Source: Chryseobacterium sp. MFBS3-17
GTDB lineage: Bacteria > Bacteroidota > Bacteroidia > Flavobacteriales > Weeksellaceae
Assembly: GCF_020687745.1 (NCBI RefSeq)
Contig: NZ_JAJEWK010000008.1
Coordinates: forward strand, 62,001 to 126,000
Direction of reading: 5' to 3'
DNA length: 64,000 nucleotides
The translations under genes and the position numbers were made by a program. Below the pieces are notes generated by a model. The model searched no databases. It worked only from the letters and a program-made list of their open reading frames with translations, and was not told where the DNA came from. Numbering within the stretch: the first letter of the stretch is position 1; every line of letters starts with the position of its first letter. This document shows positions 9,069-17,659 of the stretch, in pieces.

Positions 9069-9179
9069 TGGCAGGTCGGAACTTTCTTGCAAAAACCGGC
9101 GAAAACATGATTTTTGATTGTTTTTTTAAATAATGTTTTATCTTTTGATAGCTTTTTTGTATTTTGTGAAAAATTTTTT

Positions 9180-10256
9180 ATGAAGCTGAAAAATCTCTAT
9201 CACTGGACGGTACTTGTCCCCATTATTGCCGGAATCTACTTACTTACCGGACTTTTAACGGATGGTGCACTGTCAACTATCGGAGGCGGAATTCTCCTTT
9301 TCGGAAGCGTACTGGCTGCCGTTCACCATGCCGAAGTAATTGCGCACAAAGTAGGTGAGCCCTACGGCAGTATTGTACTGGCCATCTGTATCACCATCCT
9401 GGAAGTTGGACTGATTATTTCCTTTATGCTCTCCGGCGGCGAAGGTGCCGTGACCTATGCCCGGGATACGGTTTTTGCTGCCGTCATGCTCCTGCTGAAC
9501 GGAATTCTGGGGGTTTGTATCTGGATTGGTGCCGTCAAGTATAAGGAACAAAACTATATGCGAAGCAGTGCGACCACGTATCTGGTCAGCCTTGTTGCCA
9601 TTCTGGTTCTTACCTTAATTCTTCCCAATTATACCTCCAGTGTACGGGGCCCGTTCTATAATGAATCCCAACTGGTCTTTGTGTCCATAGCCTGTCTAGT
9701 TATTTATGGTATTTTCCTGATGGTGCAGACTGTAAGACACCGTAATTATTTCATCATTGAAGATGAAAACCATACCCCACACGAGGCAGATCCGCCTACA
9801 CGTACCGTTACTGTAGTCAGCCTCATCTTGCTGCTCATCAGCCTTGCGGTGGTAATTTTCATGGCAAAAGGTTTGTCGCCGGTCATCGAGAGTTTTGTGG
9901 CAGATATGGGTGCACCACGTGCTTTGGTAGGGGTCATTATCGCCTCTATGGTCTTGTTGCCGGAGGGGTTTGCCGCCATTCGTGCCGCCCGCAGCAACCA
10001 TTTACAGTCGTCCATCAATCTTACGCTGGGGTCCGCTATGGCCAGTGTAGGACTTACCATCCCTGCCGTTTCTGCTGTTTGCATCTGGTTTGATATTCCT
10101 TTTGTGCTGGGTCTGGACATGAAATCCATCATTCTGCTGGCACTTTCGGTATTTATTGTCATGATCTCACTCAGCCGGGGAAAGACCAATGTCATGTACG
10201 GAGCCGTACTGCTTGTGAATTTGGCGGCATACATTTTTACCGTCATCGTTCCGTAA
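9180..10256 (+). CDS. Calcium/proton antiporter (ChaA-like CaCA family)
   Basis: This inner-membrane cation/H+ antiporter has two CaCA alpha-repeats. The first is GEPYGSIVLAICITILEVGLI and the second ALVGVIIASMVLLPEGFAAIRAA followed by SSINLTLGSAMASVGLTIP. Each carries the acidic residue (Glu in ILEVG and LPEGF) used for ion binding. About ten hydrophobic segments flank a short polar loop (NHTPHEADPP). I chose the ATG at 9180 (358 aa) over an upstream frame extension, because MKLKNLYHW begins right before the first helix and the extension is low-complexity. A hairpin terminator follows. Ca2+ versus Na+/K+ specificity cannot be told from sequence. Confidence 0.88.
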   Translation: MKLKNLYHWTVLVPIIAGIYLLTGLLTDGALSTIGGGILLFGSVLAAVHHAEVIAHKVGEPYGSIVLAICITILEVGLIISFMLSGGEGAVTYARDTVFAAVMLLLNGILGVCIWIGAVKYKEQNYMRSSATTYLVSLVAILVLTLILPNYTSSVRGPFYNESQLVFVSIACLVIYGIFLMVQTVRHRNYFIIEDENHTPHEADPPTRTVTVVSLILLLISLAVVIFMAKGLSPVIESFVADMGAPRALVGVIIASMVLLPEGFAAIRAARSNHLQSSINLTLGSAMASVGLTIPAVSAVCIWFDIPFVLGLDMKSIILLALSVFIVMISLSRGKTNVMYGAVLLVNLAAYIFTVIVP

Positions 10257-10276
10257 CGGCATCTGAAAATCAATTT

Positions 10277-10308
10277 AAACTGCACACCAACCGGTCTGCA
10301 GTTTTTTT
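10277..10308. terminator. Terminator between chaA-like and haemoglobin genes
   Basis: AAACTGCA pairs with TGCAGTTT and is followed by a T-run on the plus strand. It ends the antiporter transcript and overlaps the end of the convergent truncated haemoglobin gene. Confidence 0.75.
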
Positions 10309-10690
10309 ATTTCAACCGGCGGGCCATTTCCATTTTGTAACCCATCAGATTGGCAATATTCGTGGCCTTGTATATGGCGCTGTCTGCCATTTCACCTACA
10401 AAGTTTTCTTCTACGGTGGCGGTCCACAGCTTTACCCAGTGCTCAAAGTGAAATTTTTCCATGGGCACCTGCTCATTGATGGGGAAATGAACAGCCATAG
10501 GATTGCCTTTGTACGAAATCTGCCCGAAGAGCAATGTTTCCCAGAACGAGTACATTTTCGGCAGGTGATGGCTCCAGTCTACGTTTGCAACATCATTAAA
10601 AAAGAATCCAATGGTCTCATCGGTCTGCACTTTCTCATAAAATTTATTTACCAGCAACTCTATGTCAGCTCTGGTCTCCAACTTTTTCAT
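10307..10690 (-). CDS. Group III truncated haemoglobin
   Basis: This 127-aa 2/2 globin belongs to group III (trHbP), cytoplasmic haem proteins linked to NO or O2 chemistry under low oxygen. The family pattern is clear: FYEKVQTDETIGFFF, then HLPKMYSFWETLLFG (Tyr and Trp of the distal pocket), HFPINEQVPMEKFHFEHWVKLW with the proximal His, and the C-terminal helix. The start MKKLETRADIELLV is normal for the group. It is convergent with the antiporter and divergent from the YkgJ-type gene, with a repeat element in the shared upstream region. Confidence 0.92.
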   Translation of the reverse strand: MKKLETRADIELLVNKFYEKVQTDETIGFFFNDVANVDWSHHLPKMYSFWETLLFGQISYKGNPMAVHFPINEQVPMEKFHFEHWVKLWTATVEENFVGEMADSAIYKATNIANLMGYKMEMARRLK

Positions 10691-10730
10691 ACCGTAAAAT
10701 TAAGACTTTTAATAGATATAAGATTCTTTT

Positions 10731-10818
10731 GGGCGGACATTCCGCGCTATCCGCTCATACTCCTCCCCGCCGGGGCGGGTGGGGGGTAACCGCTACTATC
10801 GCGGCCGCAGTGTGACGG
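10731..10818 (+). repeat. Short intergenic repeat element, copy A
   Basis: This GC-rich element interrupts AT-rich intergenic DNA. Its left part (GCTATCCGCTCATACTCCTC) and right part (GGGGTAACCGCTACTATCGC) match the reverse complement of the element at 60021-60124, including the outer GGCGG and TGACG edges. The centre differs: here it is a hairpin of CCCGCC and GGCGGG. It lies between the divergent truncated haemoglobin and YkgJ genes. The pattern of conserved ends with a variable hairpin core fits a REP- or MITE-like dispersed element. Confidence 0.65.
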
Positions 10819-10855
10819 GACATTCACCCGGAGTCATCAGAAAAAAAATTAAACT

Positions 10856-10863
10856 TATTTTTG
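10856..10863 (+). promoter_or_regulatory. TAnnTTTG -7 element of the YkgJ-type gene
   Basis: TATTTTTG ends only four bases before the ATG at 10868. Transcription from it would start at or next to the start codon, giving a leaderless mRNA. Confidence 0.55.
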
Positions 10864-10867
10864 CACC

Positions 10868-11356
10868 ATGGATTTGTCGCATTACAAAACACAGGCTGCC
10901 CAGAAGCAGAAAGAACACCGCAAATTTCTGGACGGTCTCCGGAAAAAACCTCCCAAAACCCTGGATTATACTGTTCAGGAAGTCCATGATGAAGTATTCC
11001 GGCAAGTAGATTGCCTGCAGTGTGCCAATTGCTGTAAAACGACCGGTCCGTTGTTTACCGCAAAGGACATAGAGCGCATCGCTGCGCACCTGCGTATGAA
11101 AGCAGCGGATTTTGAAGCCAGATTTCTGCGTACAGACGAGGACCAGGACAAAGTGCTGCAGCAACTGCCCTGTTGGTTTCTGAATGAGGACAACACCTGC
11201 TCCGTGTATGAAGTGCGTCCCAAGGCCTGCCTGGAATTTCCGCACACGGACCGCCGCAAGATCTACCAGATTAATCATCTTACCATTAAAAACACCCTTA
11301 TCTGCCCGGCGGCATTTCAGTTTGTAGAAAAATTGCAGGCAGTACTAAAAAAATAA
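10868..11356 (+). CDS. YkgJ family cysteine-cluster protein
   Basis: This 162-aa protein is of the YkgJ (zinc- or iron-chelating) family. The N-terminal metal motif is CLQCANCC (about residues 52-59), followed by the typical TGPLFTAKDIERIAAHL. The second half supplies CWFLNEDNTCSVYEVRPKACLEFPH, so the full Cys set of the family is present. Its function is unknown; relatives are proposed to bind Fe or Zn, or an Fe-S cluster. It has its own promoter very close to the start codon and a strong terminator. The family is secure, the role is not. Confidence 0.9.
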   Translation: MDLSHYKTQAAQKQKEHRKFLDGLRKKPPKTLDYTVQEVHDEVFRQVDCLQCANCCKTTGPLFTAKDIERIAAHLRMKAADFEARFLRTDEDQDKVLQQLPCWFLNEDNTCSVYEVRPKACLEFPHTDRRKIYQINHLTIKNTLICPAAFQFVEKLQAVLKK

Positions 11357-11381
11357 AAAGCATTGAAAATCAATGCTTTTT
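11356..11381. terminator. Intrinsic terminator after the YkgJ-type gene
   Basis: AAAAAGCATTGA pairs perfectly with TCAATGCTTTTT around a 3-base loop (AAA). Confidence 0.88.
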
Positions 11382-11430
11382 ACCCTTTCATTTTACTTTT
11401 TGCCCTGTCCCGGGCCGGGTTTATAAAGAA

Positions 11431-11458
11431 ATTGTCCGGCGGTAAACCACCGGACAAT
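11431..11458 (-). terminator. Terminator hairpin of gdhA
   Basis: ATTGTCCGG pairs with CCGGACAAT just downstream of the gdhA stop. On the minus strand it is followed by a U-rich tract (TTTCTTTAT). Confidence 0.75.
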
Positions 11459-11463
11459 CCGTA

Positions 11464-12822
11464 TCAGACAATGCCCTGAGCCAGCATGGCTTCCGCAACT
11501 TTCACGAAGCCTGCTATATTGGCCCCCTTCACATAGTTTACATAGCCGTTTTCTTCTTTACCATAATCGCGGCAGGTTTTATGGATGCCGATCATGATTT
11601 CCTTCAGTCTGGCATCTACCTCCTCAGAAGTCCAGTTCAGACGGATGGAATTCTGGGTCATTTCCAGACCGGAGGTTGCAACACCACCTGCATTGGACGC
11701 TTTCCCGGGGGAAAACAGAACCTTATGTTCTACAAAATGTGAAATAGCTTCCAGTGTAGAGGGCATATTGGCCGCTTCTGTGACGCAGATTACCCCGTTT
11801 GCAACCAGATTTCTGGCGTCGTCCAGATCCAGTTCATTCTGGGTGGCCGCCGGTATGGCGACATCACATTTTACTTCCCACGGCCGCTTGCCGGCATGGA
11901 AAACCGCTTCGGGATATTTTTTAACATAGTCTTCTGCACGGTTGTTCCCGGATCCGCGGAGTTCCAGCAGAAAATCAATTTTTTCACCGGTAATTCCGGC
12001 TTCATCGTAAATATAACCATCCGGTCCGGAAATCGTCACTACTTTTCCGCCCAACTCATGTACTTTTTTAATCACGCCCCAGGCTACATTACCAAATCCG
12101 GATACCGCAACCGTTTTACCGTTGAAATCCTCGTCAATGGTTTTCAGCATCTGCTCTGCAAAATAGACCACTCCGTAGCCGGTAGCTTCCGGGCGGATCA
12201 GAGAGCCGCCGTAGGCCAGCCCTTTGCCTGTCATAACGCCGGTAAATTCATTTCTGATTTTCTTGTATTGCCCGAAGAGATAGCCTATTTCCCTGGCACC
12301 TACGCCTATGTCGCCGGCAGGAACGTCTGTTTCCGGACCAATGTGTTTACACATTTCCGACATGAATGCCTGGCAGAAACGCATTACTTCCATATCAGAT
12401 CTTCCCTGCGGATTGAAATCTGAGCCGCCCTTACCGCCACCCATGGGCAAAGTGGTGAGGGAATTTTTGAACGTCTGCTCAAAAGCCAGAAATTTTAAGA
12501 CGGATAAATTTACAGTAGGATGGAAGCGGATTCCGCCTTTGTAAGGTCCGATGGCCGAATTCATCTGAATTCTGTAACCGCGGTTCACATGGATTTGACC
12601 TTTGTCATCTACCCACGGCACCCGAAAAATGATGGTGCGCTCCGGCTCTGCCATTCTTTCCAGCAGTTTCATCCCGCTGTATTCTTTCCTGGATTCGATA
12701 AAAGGAATTACCGTTACTGCAACTTCTTTTACTGCCTGAAGAAATTCTGGCTCGTTAGGATTTCTGGCTTCTATATCAGCCATGAATTCCTGAATTTTTT
12801 GGTCTATGTTGTAGTGTTCCAT
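11464..12822 (-). CDS. gdhA: NADP-type glutamate dehydrogenase
   Basis: This enzyme aminates 2-oxoglutarate to glutamate with NADPH, the low-affinity ammonia assimilation route. The 452-aa length fits the small hexameric family. Landmarks are NSAIGPYKGGIRFHP, the substrate-binding PMGGGKGGSDF, the catalytic stretch DVPAGDIGVGAREIGY, and the Rossmann glycine motif VAVSGFGNVAWG. The start MEHYNIDQKIQEFM is normal. It is monocistronic, with its own promoter (TTTG-N19-TAAATTTG) and terminator. Together with the type III glutamine synthetase near 56 kb it covers ammonia assimilation. Confidence 0.96.
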   Translation of the reverse strand: MEHYNIDQKIQEFMADIEARNPNEPEFLQAVKEVAVTVIPFIESRKEYSGMKLLERMAEPERTIIFRVPWVDDKGQIHVNRGYRIQMNSAIGPYKGGIRFHPTVNLSVLKFLAFEQTFKNSLTTLPMGGGKGGSDFNPQGRSDMEVMRFCQAFMSEMCKHIGPETDVPAGDIGVGAREIGYLFGQYKKIRNEFTGVMTGKGLAYGGSLIRPEATGYGVVYFAEQMLKTIDEDFNGKTVAVSGFGNVAWGVIKKVHELGGKVVTISGPDGYIYDEAGITGEKIDFLLELRGSGNNRAEDYVKKYPEAVFHAGKRPWEVKCDVAIPAATQNELDLDDARNLVANGVICVTEAANMPSTLEAISHFVEHKVLFSPGKASNAGGVATSGLEMTQNSIRLNWTSEEVDARLKEIMIGIHKTCRDYGKEENGYVNYVKGANIAGFVKVAEAMLAQGIV

Positions 12823-12844
12823 AGAAAGTTGTATGATGATTAAA

Positions 12845-12875
12845 CAAATTTAATTTTTTTTTAAAAACCTCCAAA
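12845..12875 (-). promoter_or_regulatory. gdhA promoter: TTTG-N19-TAAATTTG
   Basis: On the minus strand TTTG (12872-12875) is spaced 19 bases from TAAATTTG (12845-12852), about 22 bases before the gdhA start. Both Bacteroidota elements are perfect. The DNA around it is strongly AT-rich. Confidence 0.7.
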
Positions 12876-12998
12876 TATTTTTTTATAATTTGCAAATATT
12901 TGTTACATAATGAAATTCTGATTTATAATCATCATGTTTAGCTCAAAAAAAATATGAATTTACCATTTAATTTGGATTAATATGTATGACATTTAAAA

Positions 12999-14108
12999 TC
13001 ATACGGCTTCATATTGTCTTCCGGAAAGTGATTTTAAAAGTCCGGAAAGCTCCAGGTCCAGTAGAAGCGGTAAAATTTTATGCGACGGAAGGTCCGTAGT
13101 GTCCGCAATCTCGTCCAGCGAAATTTTAGGCTGTTGGCATACGATTTCATAGATAGCCTTCTGATCTTCCGTGAGTTGCTTTCTGAGCTCAGCGTGAGGA
13201 AACAAGGGTTCCATGAATGTCGTTTTTGCGCCAAATCCCAGTTCTTCTATCAGATCCGGAATGGTAGAGATGATTCTGGCTTTATTCTGTGCAATAATCT
13301 GATTGCACCCCTGGCTGTATTTATCAGTTATTTTTCCCGGCAGTGCGTAGACTTCCCGGTTATAGCGGTTGGCAAATGTGGCGGTGCTGATGGAGCCCCC
13401 GCCAAATGCTGTTTCTACGACAATGGTGGTGTCAGAAAGTCCGGCAACAATACGGTTTCGCTGAATGAAATTCTCGCGGTCGGGTTTATGAGAGGAATTG
13501 AATTCGGAAATCAGCGCTCCGTTATGTTCAATAATCTGCTGTGCCAGCACCCGGTTTTTACCTGGATACAGGGTGTGAAATCCATGTGCCAGCACAGCTA
13601 TTGTAGGAATATGATGCTGCAGCGAGTGTTTGTGAACTTCTGTATCCACCCCCAGCGCCAGTCCGCTTACAGAGAGTATATCCGGTTTTTTGATCTCACT
13701 GAAGAATTCTTCTATGAATTTTCTGCCATAGGAAGTCATGTTTCGGGTGCCTACCATAGAGAATGCCTTCCGCTGAAAATCTGCCTGTCCTTTTTGATAA
13801 ATAATGGCGGGTGCATCTTCACATTCGTTCAGCAAAAAAGGCAGATCGCCCAGATGGCGGAGTTTAATCTGAATATCATGCTTTTCACAGAATTTAATTT
13901 CATTTTCCGCAAATTCCAGATGCGGGGTACTCCCGATGTCTTCCAGTGTTTTGCTGCCGATGCCCAGAATATGTGCCAGCTCCCGTTTGGGAGATCCCCA
14001 GACTTCTTTCGCTGATCCGGCAGAGTGGACCAGTTTATGAAAATTAATGTCTCCTATTTTGGCACATCGCCGCAATGCAATAGCGTACAGGTGTTCTTCG
14101 GAATGCAT
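12999..14108 (-). CDS. dprA: DNA-processing protein DprA
   Basis: DprA loads RecA onto incoming single-stranded DNA during natural transformation. The 369-aa protein has an N-terminal helical (SAM-like) region with the HhH-like LAHILGIGSKTLEDI, then the DprA Rossmann domain: FSMVGTRNMTSYGRKF, VSGLALGVDTEVHKHSL, AVLAHGFHTLYPGKN, ISEFNSSHKPDRENFIQRNRIVAGLSD and VVETAFGGGSIST. A winged-helix domain closes the protein (LSGLLKSLSGRQYEAV). It sits 31 bases after a rhomboid protease gene on the same strand, so the two are probably co-transcribed. Confidence 0.95.
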   Translation of the reverse strand: MHSEEHLYAIALRRCAKIGDINFHKLVHSAGSAKEVWGSPKRELAHILGIGSKTLEDIGSTPHLEFAENEIKFCEKHDIQIKLRHLGDLPFLLNECEDAPAIIYQKGQADFQRKAFSMVGTRNMTSYGRKFIEEFFSEIKKPDILSVSGLALGVDTEVHKHSLQHHIPTIAVLAHGFHTLYPGKNRVLAQQIIEHNGALISEFNSSHKPDRENFIQRNRIVAGLSDTTIVVETAFGGGSISTATFANRYNREVYALPGKITDKYSQGCNQIIAQNKARIISTIPDLIEELGFGAKTTFMEPLFPHAELRKQLTEDQKAIYEIVCQQPKISLDEIADTTDLPSHKILPLLLDLELSGLLKSLSGRQYEAV

Positions 14109-14139
14109 GACTCAGCTCATTTCATTCAAAGATAGAAAA

Positions 14140-14907
14140 TTATTTTCTGCCACGGCGCAGATCTTCAAGCTGTTGCCAGATTTCATCTTTTTCTTTTTGG
14201 GGCAGTTCTTCAAAATCCTCAGGGTGGGTTTCGCGGTACTTCTGCCACAGGGTATCGTCACGCTCACTGTAGAAATTGGGAAATTCCCAGATGAATTTTT
14301 TTTTCTTCTGACCTGTTTTCCGGTACATGAAGGCCAGCATAATCCCGATTGATGCTCCTGCCAGATGCGATTGCCAGGATACATTGCTGGGTTCGTCTGA
14401 GAAGAGTTCCTCCGGCAGTACGCCCCATATTAAACTGCCGTAGTAAAGTGCCACTACCATAGAAACCGTAAGTAATTTCATATCCCACCGGAATACACCG
14501 CTGAAAAAAAGGAAAAATGCAAGGACGTAAACAATGCCGCTGGCACCTATGATACAGGTATATAAATAATTACCGGTAAAAATGTCTACCGGTGGCAGCA
14601 GCCATACCAGCAGTCCGGTAAGGAGCCAACCGGAGAAAAATACCTTGGTAGAAATTGCAGGGTAAAAATGAAACAGCAGGGCGGTAAGGATCAGTATGGG
14701 AATGGAATTGCCAATGAGGTGCTCCAGATTGCCGTGCAGAAAGGGAGAGAGTAAAATACCCTTCAGACCTGCCGGAACCAGCGGGATGATGGCGCCTCTG
14801 CAATTGCTGAAAAATCCTGTTTGTTGCAGCAGAAAACCTGCCCACATGACAGTAATCATGGCCAGCGGATAAAAAATGGTTCGTGCAGCAATATGATTTT
14901 TGAGCAT
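14140..14907 (-). CDS. Rhomboid family intramembrane serine protease
   Basis: This 255-aa membrane protease cleaves transmembrane substrates within the bilayer. The catalytic dyad is Ser123 in GASGIVY and His181 in SWQSHLAGASIG. The N-terminal HGNLEHLIGN (residues 58-67) gives the conserved oxyanion-side His and Asn. About six helices occupy residues 10-195. A charged cytoplasmic tail of 60 residues (KKKKFIWEFP to LRRGRK) follows. It precedes dprA by 31 bases. The substrate is unknown. Confidence 0.92.
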   Translation of the reverse strand: MLKNHIAARTIFYPLAMITVMWAGFLLQQTGFFSNCRGAIIPLVPAGLKGILLSPFLHGNLEHLIGNSIPILILTALLFHFYPAISTKVFFSGWLLTGLLVWLLPPVDIFTGNYLYTCIIGASGIVYVLAFFLFFSGVFRWDMKLLTVSMVVALYYGSLIWGVLPEELFSDEPSNVSWQSHLAGASIGIMLAFMYRKTGQKKKKFIWEFPNFYSERDDTLWQKYRETHPEDFEELPQKEKDEIWQQLEDLRRGRK

Positions 14908-15042
14908 ACTTTTGTTTTTTCAAAGCAAGCGCCAAACTGTAAATACAGAAAGTTTGTCGCAGAGGGGGGAGGTGTTTTCTTATTTTAGCGGACAAAATGT
15001 ACGCATTTTCAACCAAAAAACTCATATTTATTATATATGTTA

Positions 15043-15050
15043 TATTTTTG
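15043..15050 (+). promoter_or_regulatory. TAnnTTTG -7 element of the DUF3078 gene
   Basis: TATTTTTG lies 17 bases before the ATG at 15068. The surrounding DNA is AT-rich and no -33 TTTG is seen. Confidence 0.5.
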
Positions 15051-15067
15051 CGTAGTTTTTAGGTAAA

Positions 15068-16183
15068 ATGATGACGAGAGTATTTACATGGTTCTTATTG
15101 TGCAGTTCAGTTTGGGTGTTTTCTCAGCACGATACGGAATACCGCAAAACCATAGATTCCATTAACCAGGCAAAGTGGAATGTCTTTATGCCCAATCTGG
15201 ACAGTCTGGACAACCCGCATATGATAGATGTAACGCCGCAGTTTCAGGATACTATTGTGGTGCGGGATGAAGTGGTGTTACCTCCTGTTCTGGAGCAGTT
15301 GCCCCTTACACCCTTCAGCCTGAATCAGAAGAAGGAAGAAAAACGGTGGTATTTCTTTGGTCAGAACAATCTGGTCATCAATCAGGCTTCCTTCTCAAAC
15401 TGGAACTCCGGGGGCAATGATAATATTGGGGTGCTGAGCAAAATTAATTACAACCTCAGTTATAAAAACGGCAAGCATTACCTTGAAAATATTCTGCAGG
15501 CCGGGTATGGCTGGACTGCGTCTACAGGGCAGTCTAACCGGAAGACCGAGGATTTTCTGAATTATATGATGAACTACGGCTATGATCTGGGCCGGTACTA
15601 TTATGTTTCCTCAGGTTTCCAGCTGGTCACTCAGTTTGCGCCGGGCTATAATTATGCAGAAACGCCGGATCCGGTGTATGCAGACCGCATCTCCAAATTT
15701 ATGGCACCCGGATATATTAACGCCGGTATCGGTTTTTCCTATAACCCGGAAGAAAATTTTCAGATTATCCTGAGACCGGCCAATGGAAAGTTTACCGTGG
15801 TGAGTGATCCGCTCTTGCAAAAGGCCGGCAGATATGGTCTGGAGAAGGACGGGCAAAGCGTAAGAAGTGAGCTGGGTGCCATGATGAATATCTTGTACCG
15901 GATTAAAATTTATAAAGATATTACGCTGGATAACCAGCTGAATTTCTTCAGCAATTATATAGAACATCCGGAACGTGTGGATATCGCTTATAACGGAGTG
16001 CTGAATATCAAATTCAATAAATTCATCTCTACCGTAGTCAGCATAGACCTGATGTATGATCATGACCAGATACAGCGGCTGCAGCGCAAGCAGACCCTGG
16101 GCATTGGGTTTTCTTACAGCCTGGGAGAGAAGGTTCAGGAAAAAAATAACAGCAGAAAGGTCATCAAACCTTTCGTAAAATAA
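15068..16183 (+). CDS. DUF3078 outer-membrane beta-barrel protein
   Basis: This 371-aa secreted protein has a signal peptide (MMTRVFTWFLLCSSVWVFSQ) and a C-terminal two-thirds rich in alternating aromatic strands. The family signature is WYFFGQNNLVINQASFSNWNSGGNDNIGVLSKINYNLSY around residues 93-131. Amphipathic strands then continue to the end, as in an outer-membrane barrel. The function of DUF3078 is unknown. I kept the first ATG (residues MMT); the second is equally possible. A strong bidirectional terminator separates it from sufD. Confidence 0.85.
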   Translation: MMTRVFTWFLLCSSVWVFSQHDTEYRKTIDSINQAKWNVFMPNLDSLDNPHMIDVTPQFQDTIVVRDEVVLPPVLEQLPLTPFSLNQKKEEKRWYFFGQNNLVINQASFSNWNSGGNDNIGVLSKINYNLSYKNGKHYLENILQAGYGWTASTGQSNRKTEDFLNYMMNYGYDLGRYYYVSSGFQLVTQFAPGYNYAETPDPVYADRISKFMAPGYINAGIGFSYNPEENFQIILRPANGKFTVVSDPLLQKAGRYGLEKDGQSVRSELGAMMNILYRIKIYKDITLDNQLNFFSNYIEHPERVDIAYNGVLNIKFNKFISTVVSIDLMYDHDQIQRLQRKQTLGIGFSYSLGEKVQEKNNSRKVIKPFVK

Positions 16184-16222
16184 AAAAGAGAACCGCTGGC
16201 GTACTGCAGCGGTCTCTTTTTA
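16183..16222. terminator. Bidirectional terminator, DUF3078 gene / suf operon
   Basis: AAAAAGAGAACCGCTG pairs with CAGCGGTCTCTTTTT around a short loop, with one mismatch. It lies between convergent genes. Confidence 0.88.
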
Positions 16223-16239
16223 TCTTGTTGTTAGGAATC

Positions 16240-17547
16240 CTAAAATTCCATTTCCACTTCCAGCTTTTCTGCCAGGAGTCCGGATATTTTAAGCTTCAGC
16301 GGCTCAATATCAATGTTTTGCATGGCGTCATTGGCAAATGCATACAGCAACAGAGCCTGAGCCTCTTTCCGGGAGATTCCTCTGGCTCTCAGGTAAAATA
16401 AGGCATCTTTATTTAGCTGACCTACCGTGCAGCCATGAGAGCATTTAACATCATCCGCAAAAATTTCCAGTTGCGGTTTGGTGTCTATGGTAGCTCCCTC
16501 ATCCAGAAGAATATTGTTATTCTGCTGATAGGCATTGGTTTTCTGTGCAATTTTATTTACAAAAACTTTCCCGTTGAACACCCCGTGAGAACGGTCTTTA
16601 TAGATTCCTTTATAATTCTGATAGGACTCACAGTTCGGTGTATTGTGGTGTACTGCCGTGTGGTGATCTACCAGCTGATCTTTGCCAATGATGGTAATCC
16701 CGTTCATGAAAGAATTGATGTTTTCACCGTTCTGAATAAAATCCAGATTGTTTCTCACCAGTTTACCTCCGAATGAGAAAGTATTCACCGTGGTCAGCGA
16801 GTCACGTTCCTGCTTGGCAAAAGTATGGTCTATCATATAAGACGTATCACTGTCGTTTTGCACTTTGTGCCAGTCTGCTTTTGCGTTTTCGTATGTGAAA
16901 ATCTCGGTGACAGAATTGGTCAGTACGAAAGTATCATCGTAATTATGGTGGCTTTCTATGATCTCTATTTTAGATCCCTGTTCAGCAATCAGCAGGTTAC
17001 GCGTATTGTAAATGGTGTTTTCTTCCTGATTCTGCGAAAGATAAAAGACATGAATGGGCTTTTCTATCACCACGTTTTTTGGTACTTTCAGGAAGAATCC
17101 AAAATTGCAGTAAGCCAGATTCAGGTTGGTGAAAGCCAGGTCTTTTGCGGCAATCGTATTGAAGTATTCTTCAAAGACTTCTTTATGTCTGGGATCGTTC
17201 AGCGCATAGTTGAACGACAGGAGCTCTGCATTTTCAATGGAGATTTTTGAGAGTTCTTTCCGCAGTTTACCGTTCACGAAAACAATCCAGTCAAAATTCT
17301 CTTCGCCCAGGTGCAGGGCATCAATCTGATCTTTGGTGATGTTATGAGATTCCTTCGGGAAAAAATTATAGGATTTTTCTGTAATTTCCTTCAGGTTGGT
17401 GTATTTGTACTCTTCATCTTTTTTAGTGGGGAAACCCATTGTCTCAAAATTCTGAAGCGCACCTTTTCTGTCTTCGTCCAGAAATCTGTGGTGCAGGGTT
17501 TCCAGAAAGGAAGTGTGATTCTGTAGTATTTGTTCTGATAGTGCCAT
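16240..17547 (-). CDS. sufD: Fe-S cluster assembly protein SufD
   Basis: SufD is a beta-helical subunit of the SufBC2D scaffold on which Fe-S clusters are built. The 435-aa protein shows the SUF core from about residue 150 to 400, ending in DDVKCSHGCTVGQLNKDALFYLRARGISRKEAQALLL, the motif shared with SufB. I chose the ATG at 17547 (MALSEQILQNH); the upstream in-frame MQSTEILL adds eight residues without family support. It is last in the minus-strand order sufA-B-C-D. The 112-base gap after sufC contains no visible gene. Confidence 0.95.
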   Translation of the reverse strand: MALSEQILQNHTSFLETLHHRFLDEDRKGALQNFETMGFPTKKDEEYKYTNLKEITEKSYNFFPKESHNITKDQIDALHLGEENFDWIVFVNGKLRKELSKISIENAELLSFNYALNDPRHKEVFEEYFNTIAAKDLAFTNLNLAYCNFGFFLKVPKNVVIEKPIHVFYLSQNQEENTIYNTRNLLIAEQGSKIEIIESHHNYDDTFVLTNSVTEIFTYENAKADWHKVQNDSDTSYMIDHTFAKQERDSLTTVNTFSFGGKLVRNNLDFIQNGENINSFMNGITIIGKDQLVDHHTAVHHNTPNCESYQNYKGIYKDRSHGVFNGKVFVNKIAQKTNAYQQNNNILLDEGATIDTKPQLEIFADDVKCSHGCTVGQLNKDALFYLRARGISRKEAQALLLYAFANDAMQNIDIEPLKLKISGLLAEKLEVEMEF

Positions 17548-17659
17548 AAGCAATATTTCGGTGCTTTGCACCGGTCTTTTCTTTTTTGATGTTATATCCG
17601 CCTCATGCGGCCGTACTGCAGTTTTATTGACTGTTCAAATTCGGATTTCTAATGTGAAA

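Noticed and set aside
13080-14015. Plus-strand open frame of 311 codons opposite dprA
   Set aside because: No family features; dprA motifs on the minus strand are complete.
14908-15067. Possible small RNA in the divergent rhomboid/DUF3078 region
   Set aside because: Only AT-rich promoter-like sequence; no stable stem and terminator pair.
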